Assembly (NCBI GenBank): GCA_903912275.1
Contig: CAIWGR010000585.1
Location: 1-10,239, forward strand
Reading direction: 5' to 3'
Length of the DNA: 10,239 nt
Source: an uncultured delta proteobacterium
GTDB lineage: Bacteria; Myxococcota_A; Bradymonadia; REDH01
Shown here: piece after piece, positions 1-8,458 of the stretch
Layout of the letters: each line of letters opens with the position of its first letter
Position numbering within the stretch: the stretch's first letter is position 1
Position numbers and translations under genes: made by a program
The notes under the pieces: generated by a model
The model's database searches: none
What the model saw: the letters and a program-made list of their open reading frames with translations, nothing else
Told to the model about the DNA's origin: nothing

Positions 1-945
1 ACCGACGATGGTGTGGATTTCGTCGATGAAGAGGATGGCCTTGGGCCGCTTCTCCATCTCGCGGAGCAGGTTCTTGACCCGCTCTTCGAACTCGCCGCGG
101 AACTTGGTTCCGGCCACCATGGCGCCCACGTCGAGGGAGAAGACCTCGAAGCCCTTGAGCGAATCGGGGACCTCGTTGTTGACGATGCGGTAGGCCAACC
201 CCTCGGCGATGGCGGTCTTGCCGACGCCGGGCTCGCCAACGAGCAGCGGGTTGTTCTTGCGGCGGCGCGAGAGCACCGTGAGGAGCCGCTCAATCTCGGC
301 GGCGCGGCCGATGAGGGGGTCGATGCGCCCCTCCTTCGCCGCCTTGTTCAGGTTGACGCAGAACATGGCGAGCATCTTGCCGCCGCGTCCGCGACGGGGG
401 CTGTCGTCGTCGTCATCATCGCTGTCGTCGTCGTCCGAGGCGCTCTCATCCTCGTCGTCGCCGAAGGGGTTCTCGCCACCGGTCGCGCCCGGCTTGCGGC
501 GCTTGCCGCGCGGCCCCTCGCTCTCGCCATGCGAGAGGAAGTTACGCAGTTCGAGCAGGGTCACACCGCAGCTCTCCAGGTAGGTGCGGGCCCAGCAGTC
601 GCTCTCCGAAAGGATGGCCAGGACGACCAGGGGCGCGCTCAGCGGCACCTTGCCGATGCGCTGTGCATGGGCGAGCGCGCGGCTAATGACCCGCTTGAAG
701 CCCTCAGAGGCCTCGGTCGTGAACTGCACGCCGGGCGGGAGCGAGGGTGCCAGCTTCTCGAAGTAGGCAAGCAGCTTGCGCCGGAGCTCGCCGACCTTGC
801 CGCCGCTCTGCTCGATCGTGCTCTGCACCTCGCCCAGCTCGAGCATGGCGAAGAGCAGGTGCTCGACAGTGGCGAACTCATGCCGGCGGAGTTGCGCCTC
901 GTGAATGGCTTCGGAGATGGCTTTCTGCAGTTCTTTTGAGAGCAT
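1..945 (-). CDS. clpA: ClpA, ATP-dependent Clp protease ATP-binding subunit (N-terminal 315 residues, runs off left edge)
   Basis: This is the AAA+ unfoldase that feeds substrates to the ClpP peptidase in the cytoplasm. The fragment begins MLSKELQKAI and carries the Clp N-domain (about residues 1-140; RRHEFATVEHLL is the typical first repeat). An acidic linker follows (about 141-190), then the start of the first AAA+ module, with IDPLIGR at 208-214, Walker A GEPGVGKT at 237-244 and Walker B ILFIDE at 304-309, ending in HTIVG at the window edge. The order and motifs match ClpA rather than ClpB or ClpC, and the gene sits directly after clpS as in other Gram-negatives. The ATG at 945 is preceded by a weak TGGAG. 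About 76 nt separate it from the clpS stop, so it could share the clpS transcript or have its own start. The second AAA+ module and ClpP-binding loop lie outside the window. The Asp run in the linker is unusual. Confidence 0.95.
   Translation of the reverse strand, partial: MLSKELQKAISEAIHEAQLRRHEFATVEHLLFAMLELGEVQSTIEQSGGKVGELRRKLLAYFEKLAPSLPPGVQFTTEASEGFKRVISRALAHAQRIGKVPLSAPLVVLAILSESDCWARTYLESCGVTLLELRNFLSHGESEGPRGKRRKPGATGGENPFGDDEDESASDDDDSDDDDDDSPRRGRGGKMLAMFCVNLNKAAKEGRIDPLIGRAAEIERLLTVLSRRRKNNPLLVGEPGVGKTAIAEGLAYRIVNNEVPDSLKGFEVFSLDVGAMVAGTKFRGEFEERVKNLLREMEKRPKAILFIDEIHTIVG
400..459 (-). repeat. Low-complexity GAC/GAT/GAG trinucleotide tract encoding the acidic linker of ClpA
   Basis: Residues 163-182 of ClpA are almost all Asp or Glu, with some Ser, including uninterrupted runs of four and six Asp. 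The DNA is a degenerate trinucleotide tract, read as gtc/atc on the plus strand. It lies between the N-domain and the first AAA+ module, where ClpA normally has a flexible linker. Such tracts can change length by replication slippage in steps of three bases, which would preserve the frame. Confidence 0.8.
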
Positions 946-1021
946 CGGGCTCCAGGAGGGGGTACCCCGTGTCGGGGCGAATGGTACTGAACAGGAGAGG
1001 GAGGGGGCGGCGGCGGGGCGA

Positions 1022-1336
1022 CTATTCGACCTCGACCTCGACGCGGAGCGGGAAGCGGAAGCGGCGGGCCACCTCGCGGGTGCGGGTCGCCTTGGACTCT
1101 GCGATGTCGCGGGTGAAGACGCCGGCAACGCCGCTCCCTTCACGGTGAACTTTCATGGTGATCTGGCGGGCCACCGGGAGGGGGTGGTGGTAGTGCTCCA
1201 TCAGCACCTCGATGACGAACTCCATGGTGGTGAAGTCGTCGTTGTAGAAGATGACCTTGAAGAGGCGCGGGGTCTCGACCTTGTCGGCCACTACGGTGGT
1301 CGTGTTTTCGCTGCGCTGTCGCTTGGTACCGGCCAT
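1022..1336 (-). CDS. clpS: ClpS, N-end rule adaptor for ClpAP
   Basis: This 104-residue cytoplasmic adaptor binds proteins with destabilising N-terminal residues and hands them to ClpA. The core (about residues 25-104) shows FKVIFYNDDFTTMEFV, with N32, D33 and D34 in the pocket that holds the substrate's alpha-amino group. M38 is the hydrophobic gatekeeper position, and H64 in MKVHREG is the conserved histidine of the same pocket. GVFT at 72-75 and the C-terminal strand complete the fold. The flexible N-terminal extension (about residues 1-24), which the family needs for delivery to ClpA, is present and starts with basic residues (K5, R6, R8). The gene starts 37 nt after the DUF423 stop and lies 76 nt ahead of clpA, the standard partner order. 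The ribosome binding site is weak. Identity is secure from the pocket residues, length and context. Confidence 0.97.
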   Translation of the reverse strand: MAGTKRQRSENTTTVVADKVETPRLFKVIFYNDDFTTMEFVIEVLMEHYHHPLPVARQITMKVHREGSGVAGVFTRDIAESKATRTREVARRFRFPLRVEVEVE

Positions 1337-1373
1337 GTGCTCGTCGGGGTTGGATGCAGAAAGAGGAGAGAGG

Positions 1374-1751
1374 TCAGCCGCGCGGGGACTGCTGCCAGGC
1401 GGCCCAGGCGAGCGTGAGCCAGCCTGCGATCATGAGGAGCCCGCCAATCGGCGTGATGGCGCCGAGCCAGCCAACGCCGGTCAGACAGAGGAGATAGAGG
1501 GTGCCGGAGAAGACGATGAGGCCGGCCGTGAGGAGCTTGAGCGAGGTCTCTGCGCCAGGGAGCGTGGTTGCGATGGTGGCGCCGAGCAGCGCGACGGCCA
1601 CCGCATGGAGGAGGTGGTAGTGGGTGGCGGTCTTCCAGACCTCGAGCCGCTCGGGCGTGAGGTGGCTTTTGAGGGCGTGGGCGCCAAAGGCGCCCATCGC
1701 GACGCCGAGCGCTGCGAGTACCGCTCCGATTGCCAACCAACGACCCGACAT
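1374..1751 (-). CDS. DUF423 (YgdD-like) small integral membrane protein
   Basis: The product is 125 residues and nearly all hydrophobic, with four probable membrane helices (about residues 5-25, 45-65, 70-92 and 97-118). Family hallmarks are GAFGAHAL at 20-27, THYHLLHA at 43-50, FSGTLYLL at 81-88 and GAITPIGG at 97-104. These place it in DUF423 (YgdD/UPF0382), whose biochemical function is not established; the E. coli member is an inner-membrane protein. The start at 1751 is well supported by GGAGG four bases ahead of ATG. A longer in-frame extension would run back into the amylase gene and has no family similarity. It is the first gene after a long spacer and a probable terminator and is followed by clpS with 37 nt between, so it probably leads a DUF423-clpS-clpA unit. 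Whether it has any role in Clp proteolysis cannot be read from the sequence. Confidence 0.93.
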   Translation of the reverse strand: MSGRWLAIGAVLAALGVAMGAFGAHALKSHLTPERLEVWKTATHYHLLHAVAVALLGATIATTLPGAETSLKLLTAGLIVFSGTLYLLCLTGVGWLGAITPIGGLLMIAGWLTLAWAAWQQSPRG

Positions 1752-1755
1752 TCTG

Positions 1756-1760
1756 CCTCC
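1756..1760 (-). promoter_or_regulatory. Shine-Dalgarno site of the DUF423 gene
   Basis: The minus strand reads GGAGG followed by CAGA and ATG at 1751. This consensus ribosome binding site fixes the short start and argues against the longer open frame that overlaps the amylase. Confidence 0.8.
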
Positions 1761-1812
1761 ACACGCATCCCAACGACCCGACTGCGCAGGCGGTAAGGCC
1801 GGCAGAGCCCCC

Positions 1813-1840
1813 ATCTTATGGCCCGATTGCCGAGCCGCAA
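1813..1840 (-). promoter_or_regulatory. Possible weak sigma-70-like promoter for DUF423-clpS-clpA
   Basis: In the 158-nt spacer between the amylase stop and the DUF423 start, the minus strand reads TTGCGG (1840-1835), 16 bases, then TAAGAT (1818-1813). The -10 matches four of six consensus bases and the -35 only its TTG. It would give a leader of roughly 50 nt. The position between a probable terminator and a gene with its own strong ribosome binding site is sensible, but the match is poor and could be chance. Nothing else recognisable was seen in the spacer. Confidence 0.2.
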
Positions 1841-1872
1841 CCTGCAATCGACAGGCCGCCCAGACCCGCTGG

Positions 1873-1902
1873 AAAATCGCGCGGAGGGGGTGGTCAGCGC
1901 GA
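1873..1902 (-). terminator. Probable intrinsic terminator after the amylase/ABC operon
   Basis: Eight bases beyond the amylase stop, the minus strand reads TCGCGC (1902-1897), a 14-base loop, then the exact complement GCGCGA (1882-1877), followed at once by TTTT (1876-1873). The stem is short, the loop long and the T-run brief, so efficiency is uncertain. The location at the end of a tightly packed operon supports the call. Confidence 0.4.
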
Positions 1903-1909
1903 GGGAGCC

Positions 1910-4285
1910 TCAGGGCTCGAGGATGACATACTCCCAGCTGTTCAGCGTGAGCGAGATGCGGTTCGAAGCGACCGTCGCGGTGCGGCTCCCGCCGAGCGAA
2001 TCGGTGAGCGTTCCGGTGAGCGCCCACTCTGCAGGCAGGTCGACCTGGACCGTCTGCTGGCCGCCCTTGTTCATGGCCACGATGGCGGCCTTTCCGGGCG
2101 CCGAGGCGAGGCCGTACACATAGAGGTCGCCCGAGCGGTAGAGGGTGCGGCGGACGCCGCGGCGGAGGGCCTCGGAGGCGGCGCGGGCGGTGCCGATGGC
2201 CTGCACCCGGCCGAGCAGCTCGCGGTGGTTGGCGGTGAGCGCGCTGTCGAGCGGCATCATGCGGCGGTTGTCGGGGTCGCGACCGCCTGCGAGGCCGAGT
2301 TCGTCGCCGTAGTAGATGAGCGGGACGCCGGGCTGCGTGAGGGTGAAGAGGAAGGCCATGCTCATCCGGTTGATGACATTCCACTCGGTCACCGAGCCGG
2401 CGGTGAACATGGGGTCTGAGACGCTCTCCCACGGCGAGATGTTGTCGTTGCCGCGGGTGACCTGCGAGGCGAAGCGGACGACGTCGTGGTTGCCCAGGAA
2501 GGCGCTCTGGACGGCGCCGCGGTAGTAGCGCTCGCCGGCGCCGACGGCGTTGTCGAGGTCGGTGAAGGAGCCGCTGCCGGCAAAGGCGTTGCGGATGGCC
2601 CAGAAGAGGGGGAAGTCGAACTGGCCGTCGAGCTCATAGGGCGCGACGTAGTTCATGATGAGCTGGCGGCCGGCGTCGTCGCCACCGGTGAAGGTCTCGC
2701 CCACGAGATAGAAGGGAGCGCCCTGCCCCTGCTCGACCTCATCGCGCAGCTTCATCGCGAGCCGCCGCATGATGATGTGGTCCATGTGCTTGGCGGCATC
2801 GACGCGGAAGGCATCGACATCGAACTCCTTGGCGAGCGCGAGGACGTCGTTCGTGAGTTGCTGGGTGACCTCGTGCTTCTTGTAGTCGAGGTCGGGCAGA
2901 TAGCTGGCGAAGAGGCAGTCGATGGGGCGGCTGTCCCAGGGGCAGGCCGTGGTGCCACAGACGCCGCAGGAGCCCTGGAACCAGGCCGGGTGGGCGGCCA
3001 CATAGGCGTGCTGCTCGTGCACATGGTTCATGACGAGGTCGAAGAGGATGCGGATGCCGCGGCTGTGGGCCTCTGCGATGAGCTCCTTGAGCCGCTCCGC
3101 TGCGCCGGCGCCCGTGTCGCCGAAGCGGCCCTCGATGCCGGTGCCACTGATAGGCCAGTAGCCGTGGTAGCCGCTGAACTGGCGGCCGGCATTCTCGCCG
3201 TTGCCTTCGAAGCCGCCGTCGGGGTTCTCGTAGACGGGACTGAGCCAGATGAGTTTGACGCCCATGCGCTCGAAGTAGCCGCTCCGCATGGTGTCGAGGA
3301 TGCCCTTGAAGTCGCCGCCCTGGTAGTTGGCACGGGTATCGACGCCCGGAACGGCGCCGCCGCGGAGGGTGTTGTCGCCATCGCGGAAGCGGTCGATGAA
3401 GGTGAAATACATGACCGCATCGCGCCACTCGAAGCGCTCCGCCTCCACCCAGAGCGGGACAAAGAGGGTTCCGTTCTCGGCCGCACGACCGCTCGTGTCG
3501 GAGGCCGTCACGCGGAGACTGTGCTTGCCAGGCGCGAGGCCCGTGGCGCTCACCGTGATGAGGCCGGTCGTCCCATCGACGGTTGGCGTGACCTCGGCAT
3601 CGCCAACGGTGACACGGACGGTGGCAGGGTCGACGGGCGCGGCATCGCTGGCAGAGGAGAACTGGACCGTGGCCGTCAGGGTCCCATCCGGCGCTGCGAC
3701 CGCGCTGACAAGGCCCAGGAGCGGCTTCTGGCAGTCGCCCACGATGAGGTTGCGGTTCTCCGCCCCACCCGTCCACTTGGTGTAGACGTCGGCCGGCACG
3801 CTGGTCTCGAGCACACCGCCGACCGCAACCTTGAAGGCATACTCACCGGCCGGCAGTGTGACCTCGGCTGTCCAGGTGCCGTCACCATCGGCATCGGCGA
3901 GCGGCGTCGCGCTGGTCGACCAGCCGTTGAACTCGCCCGCCGCAGCGACCGCGGTGACGGAGCTGGCAGGCCGGTAGGAGATGGTGGTTGCGCAGCTCCG
4001 GAGCTGGGTGGGCGGCGCGATGGTGGTGTCTTCGACGGGCGCCGTGTCGTCCGGGAAGAGGGGCGCATCTTCGCCCGTGTCGGGGAGTGCGGTATCCTCG
4101 GCTGCGGGCGTGGTGTCGGCGTTCAGCAGACGGGGGTCGTAGGGGATGCCGGCGTCGACATAGTCGCTGCGGACACCCGTATCGTAGCTGGGCGTTGTGA
4201 GCTCTTCGGAGGTGAAGCAGCCGGTCAGCGAGAGGAGGATGAGGCCGGCAGTGACCGGCCGGCGGCAGGCGCGGAGAAGGGTCAT
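1910..4285 (-). CDS. GH13 alpha-amylase lipoprotein with N-terminal CBM48-like domain
   Basis: This is a 791-residue secreted enzyme predicted to hydrolyse alpha-1,4-glucans. A lipoprotein signal ends in LTGC (C23, Phe at +2, compatible with outer-membrane sorting). Next come an Asp/Thr/Pro-rich linker (about 24-95), a starch-binding-type beta domain (98-185; GEFNGW, DGDGTW, GEYAFKV) bracketed by C98 and C185, and a second Ig-like domain (about 187-285). The catalytic barrel follows (about 287-700), then a C-terminal beta-sandwich. GH13 regions are intact: DLVMNH 416-421, FRVDAAKH with nucleophile D496, LVGE with acid/base E530, and FLGNHD with D601. LPDLD at 463-467 resembles the fifth conserved region of alpha-amylases. 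Four cysteines (440, 443, 448, 457) lie in a loop of the barrel. The ATG at 4285 is 4 nt after the malG stop, with AAAGG inside the malG end serving as ribosome binding site. It is last in the operon. Exact specificity (amylase versus maltodextrin hydrolase) is not resolved. Confidence 0.92.
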   Translation of the reverse strand: MTLLRACRRPVTAGLILLSLTGCFTSEELTTPSYDTGVRSDYVDAGIPYDPRLLNADTTPAAEDTALPDTGEDAPLFPDDTAPVEDTTIAPPTQLRSCATTISYRPASSVTAVAAAGEFNGWSTSATPLADADGDGTWTAEVTLPAGEYAFKVAVGGVLETSVPADVYTKWTGGAENRNLIVGDCQKPLLGLVSAVAAPDGTLTATVQFSSASDAAPVDPATVRVTVGDAEVTPTVDGTTGLITVSATGLAPGKHSLRVTASDTSGRAAENGTLFVPLWVEAERFEWRDAVMYFTFIDRFRDGDNTLRGGAVPGVDTRANYQGGDFKGILDTMRSGYFERMGVKLIWLSPVYENPDGGFEGNGENAGRQFSGYHGYWPISGTGIEGRFGDTGAGAAERLKELIAEAHSRGIRILFDLVMNHVHEQHAYVAAHPAWFQGSCGVCGTTACPWDSRPIDCLFASYLPDLDYKKHEVTQQLTNDVLALAKEFDVDAFRVDAAKHMDHIIMRRLAMKLRDEVEQGQGAPFYLVGETFTGGDDAGRQLIMNYVAPYELDGQFDFPLFWAIRNAFAGSGSFTDLDNAVGAGERYYRGAVQSAFLGNHDVVRFASQVTRGNDNISPWESVSDPMFTAGSVTEWNVINRMSMAFLFTLTQPGVPLIYYGDELGLAGGRDPDNRRMMPLDSALTANHRELLGRVQAIGTARAASEALRRGVRRTLYRSGDLYVYGLASAPGKAAIVAMNKGGQQTVQVDLPAEWALTGTLTDSLGGSRTATVASNRISLTLNSWEYVILEP

Positions 4286-4289
4286 CGGA

Positions 4290-5153
4290 TTAGCCTTTGA
4301 CGCCGCCGGCGGTGAGGCCGCCGACGAGGTGCTTCTGGAGCACGAAGAAGAGGAGCATGACAGGCAGAGAGACGAGCACGGCGCCGGCCGCGAAGCCGCC
4401 CCAGTCGGTGGCGAAGGCATCCACATAGCGCTGCAGCGCGACGGGGAGCGTGGTGGCCCGCTCGTCGGAGAGGAAGGTGGCGGCGAGGATGAACTCGTTC
4501 CAGGCCGTCATGAAGCCGAAGAGCGCTGTCACAACGATGGCCGGTCTGGCGAGCGGCAAGACGATGCGGGTGAAAATGGTCCACTGCGAGGCGCCATCCA
4601 CATGGGCTGCCTCTTCGAGTTCGCGGGGGATGGTGTCGAAGTAGCCCTTGAGCATCCAGACGCAGAAGGGGACGCTGGTGGTGCTGTAGACGATGGTGAG
4701 GCCAAGCATGCTGTTGAGCAGGTGGAGCTCGTCGAGCAGGATGTAAAGGGGCACGGCCATGACCACGCCGGGAAACATCTGGGTGATGAGGAAGACCCGC
4801 ATGCCGGTGTTGCGGCCGGGAAAGTCGAAGCGGGAGAAGGCGTAGGCCGAAGTGGTGGAGACGGCGATGCCGACGGCGGTGGTGGCGACCGAGACAACGG
4901 TCGAGTTCCAGACCTGGCGGAAGAAGACCGGCTCACCCGCAGAGTCGACCGCCCCCATCACCCGCCCGAAGTTGGCCAGCGTGGGGTGCTCCGGCCAGGG
5001 CACCAGGCTGGTGCCGAAGCCCGACTGCTCCGAGAAGGCAATCTTCAGCACCCAGAGCACGGGATAGAGGGTGACGATGGTGGCAAACATCAGGATGGCC
5101 TGCCTGCCAAGCTGCTTGGACCAGGGCACGGAGACGGAGGCGTCGTGGCTCAT
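4290..5153 (-). CDS. malG: MalG-type carbohydrate ABC transporter permease
   Basis: This 287-residue inner-membrane protein has six probable helices, the first at about residues 17-40. The EAA loop that docks onto the ATPase is clear at 181-204 (EAAHVDGAS, then LPLARP), just before the last two helices, as in the CUT1 sugar permease family. Its size and N-terminal form match MalG. It pairs with the permease half of the preceding fusion protein, whose EAA loop is nearly the same. The start codon overlaps the upstream stop in an ATGA and is preceded by GGAGG, so translation is coupled and also independently primed. The gene ends GGVKG, close to the usual MalG C-terminus. Between two amylases and a MalK-like ATPase, the likely cargo is maltose or maltodextrins. 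That cargo is inferred from context, because CUT1 permeases for other sugars look alike. Confidence 0.93.
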   Translation of the reverse strand: MSHDASVSVPWSKQLGRQAILMFATIVTLYPVLWVLKIAFSEQSGFGTSLVPWPEHPTLANFGRVMGAVDSAGEPVFFRQVWNSTVVSVATTAVGIAVSTTSAYAFSRFDFPGRNTGMRVFLITQMFPGVVMAVPLYILLDELHLLNSMLGLTIVYSTTSVPFCVWMLKGYFDTIPRELEEAAHVDGASQWTIFTRIVLPLARPAIVVTALFGFMTAWNEFILAATFLSDERATTLPVALQRYVDAFATDWGGFAAGAVLVSLPVMLLFFVLQKHLVGGLTAGGVKG

Positions 5154-7364
5154 GACTCCTCCGAGCGGTTGCGCGTGAGCTCCGTGTAGGCGAGCAGCAG
5201 CAGGAAGATGAGCACGCCGTAGGCCGCCGCGTAGCCATACTGGTACTGGCGCGAGAAGGCCCAGCGGTAGGCCTCGGAGATGAGGATCTCGGTCGAGCCG
5301 TCGGGCTTCCCGCCCGAGACCAGATAGATGACGTTGAACATGTTGAAGGTCCAGACCGAGCCCAGCACGATGGCGGGGACCAGCGCCGGCCGGAGCAGCG
5401 GCAGCGTCACATGTCGGAAGCGCTGCCAGCGGCTCGCGCCGTCGACCTCCGCAGCCTCGTCGAGGTCGCGCGGGATGGACTGCAGCGCGCCGAGCGAGAC
5501 CACCATCATGAAGGGAAAACCGAGCCAGGTGTTGGTGGTGACGTTGGCGGCGAAGGCGGTGGAGAACTGACCGAACCAGTCGATGTGCTCCACGCCTCCC
5601 AGCGCGAGGATGCGGTTGATGGCACCGAACTCCACATGGAACATCCCCTTCCAGATGAGGGCGGTGATGTAGTTGGGGATGGCCCAGGGCACGATGAGGA
5701 GCACCCGGTAGACCCCCTTCAGCTTCACCCAGGGGTCGCGCAGCAGCATGGCGAGGCTGAGCCCGAGCGCCACATGCATGAAGACGTTCACCACCGTCCA
5801 GAGCACGGTCACAGCGAGCGTGAAGTAGAAGGAGTAGGGATCGGTGATGGCGTAGTCTTGCGCCGACAAGATGCGCAGGAAGTTGCCGAAGCCGACGAAG
5901 GTGAACTGACCGTACCGATGGGCGTAGAGGCTGAGCGCCGAGCCCACCGCGAAGGGGAGAAAGACGAGCAGCGACAGGGCCGCGGCGGCGGGGAAGATGT
6001 AGAGGTAGGCGACCGGGTTCTGCTTGGCCCGCTCCCAGACACGGCGGCGGCGGAGGGTACGGAGGAAGAAGCCGGAGCCGATGACGGCGACGCAGACCAA
6101 GAGCGCCACGTAGGGCCGCGGCGACACCGCCGTGGGGGCCGGACCGAGCAGGCGGGTGAGCTGGGTGTCGGCCTCCGCAAGCGCCTCCTTGGCGCTGACC
6201 GTACCGCGCAGGACCTTGTCGAGCGCGGTATTGGCGGGCTCCCAGACCGTCCGCATCTCGGGGCGGTTGGGCATGGGCTCGGCCTGGGCCGCTGCCGTGG
6301 CGAAGGTCTTGAGAAAGCCGTTCTCTGCAATCTCGGGGTCGCGGAAGGCTTCGGGGTGGATGACCGTCTGGTGGCCGAGCAGCGCACGGACCTTCGACGA
6401 CGCGGGGCCGGCGAAGTAGCGCATGAAGGCGGCCGCCTGCTCCCGCTTGCGGTCGGCGAGCTGCGTGGTGGCGAAGATGGCCTCGACCGTCATGAAGGGG
6501 CGGGCCGGCTTGCCGGTCTTGGAGATGATGGGCAGCGGGACGACACCGTAGGGCGTGCCCTCGCGCAGCTCGCTGGCGAACCAGGGGCCGCTGATCGCAA
6601 AGAGCGCCCTCCCCGACTGGAAGAGGTCGAGCACGAGCGCGCCATTCGGCTCTGCGGGCACCACCTTGGACTGGTTCAGCAGCCCAGCAGCGAAGTCGAG
6701 CGAGGCGGCATTCTCAGGCCGGTTGAGCCGCGGCGTGCCATCTGGGTCGAAGATGGCGCCGCCGAAGCCAAACATCCAGGCGCTGTGGAAGTAGAAGTTG
6801 GAGGCCTCATAGGCGAGCCCGAACTTGCTGTCGGCCCGGTTGGTGAAGCGGCTCGCGAGCGCCACCATCTCGTCCGTGGTCTTGGGCGGCGCGGCGCCCA
6901 GCTCGGCGAGCCGGTCGGTGCGGTAGTAGAGGGCCAGCGTCTTGGTGTTGAGCGGCAGCCCGAAGGTCTTCCCTCAAAGGTGAGCGCCGCAACCGTGGCG
7001 GGCGGGAAGATGGCCTCCTCGTCCTTCAGCCCGAGCAGGCTGTTGGGCAGGATGAGTCCGCTGCGCGACCAGTCGCCCACCATCTCGTGTGCGTAGATGA
7101 AGAGGTCGGGGCCGTTGCCGCGCGGTACCGCCGAGGCAATCTTGTTGGCGTAGGCCTCGTTCGGCACGGCCGCGAGCTCAATCTTCTCGTCGGGGTGTGC
7201 CTTGAGGTAGTCGCCCACCACCTTGTGCAGCGCCTCGGCCTCCGCGCCTCGGTAGGAGTGCCAGAGGATGAGCCCCTCGTGCTCCGGGTCGCTGCAGGCC
7301 GGCAGCCAAGCAACTGCAATGAGCAGCGCCAGCAGCCGAAGGAGCGATGCGAAGCGGGCCGTCA

Positions 7365-7368
<4 letters not shown>
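5150..7368 (-). CDS. Fusion of MalE-like sugar-binding protein and MalF-like permease, with a one-base frameshift
   Basis: Corrected for one missing base near 6971, this encodes 739 residues that bind and translocate malto-oligosaccharides (cargo inferred from context). A signal with lipobox LPAC (C25) leads into a complete SBP_bac_1-type domain (about 30-410; LILWHSYRG, GPDLFIYAHE, LNTKTLALYYRTDRL, FAISGPWFASE). A membrane helix follows (about 419-435) with RRRR on its far side, then a six-helix permease (about 450-733) with EAA loop EAAEVDGAS at 638-646. The topology is consistent: binding domain in the periplasm, tether crossing inward, permease beginning in the cytoplasm. The large periplasmic loop of E. 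coli MalF is absent. The start at 7368 overlaps the ATPase stop (ATGA) with no clear ribosome binding site, so it depends on coupling. As written, frame 1 stops at 6676 after about 98 unrelated residues. Both halves look fully conserved, so a sequencing error or recent mutation is likeliest. Confidence 0.88.
5158..5162 (-). promoter_or_regulatory. Shine-Dalgarno site of malG inside the upstream gene
   Basis: GGAGG lies four bases ahead of the malG ATG (5153), within the last codons of the fusion gene. It is notable because the start also overlaps the upstream stop. MalG synthesis could therefore continue even if the upstream frame is broken. Confidence 0.75.
6968..6976 (-). other. Frameshift site inside the binding-protein domain
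   Basis: The minus strand reads TTTGAGGGAAGACCTTC. The upstream frame gives F-E-G-R-P-S and then low-complexity residues. The expected continuation is F-E-G-K-T-F-G-L-P-L, which needs one extra base in the GGGAA stretch (6973-6969), most simply a fourth G or a missing third base of a Gly codon. The restored frame joins residue 133 (Gly) to 134 (Lys) and continues unbroken to 5150. Confidence 0.85.
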
Positions 7369-8450
<1,082 letters not shown>

Positions 8451-8458
8451 CTTCAGCC

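Noticed and set aside
13..939. Plus-strand open frame opposite clpA
   Set aside because: The minus strand encodes an unmistakable ClpA; the plus-strand product is a mirror of it, and its hydrophobic Val run is the antisense of the poly-Asp tract.
965..977. Small hairpin (CCCCG, 3-base loop, CGGGG) between clpS and clpA
   Set aside because: The stem is only five pairs, with no T-run on either strand. It could be a weak leader structure but does not support a terminator or attenuator call.
1752..2432. A longer DUF423 frame reaching into the amylase gene
   Set aside because: The added residues are Arg/His/Pro-rich shadow sequence. The ATG at 1751 has a GGAGG site and begins the conserved family sequence.
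2486..4300. A 604-residue plus-strand open frame opposite the distal amylase
   Set aside because: It is exactly antisense to a gene with all GH13 catalytic motifs, its product is low-complexity (Ala/Gly/Val/Asp/Glu), and it has no recognisable domain. Long antisense frames are expected at this GC content.
4286..4426. A 47-residue upstream extension of the distal amylase
   Set aside because: It lies inside malG in another frame and is Ser/Pro/Ala-rich. The ATG at 4285 gives a textbook lipoprotein signal right after the malG stop.
6968..6976. Programmed -1 ribosomal frameshifting at GGGAAGA
   Set aside because: The site is not a canonical XXXYYYZ heptamer because the A-site codon would re-pair poorly. 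Frameshifting in the middle of one folded domain would yield no useful short product, so an error or mutation is simpler.
5411..7096. A 561-residue plus-strand open frame opposite the transporter fusion
   Set aside because: It is antisense to well-conserved permease and binding domains and its composition is His/Gly/Glu/Arg-rich with no family resemblance.
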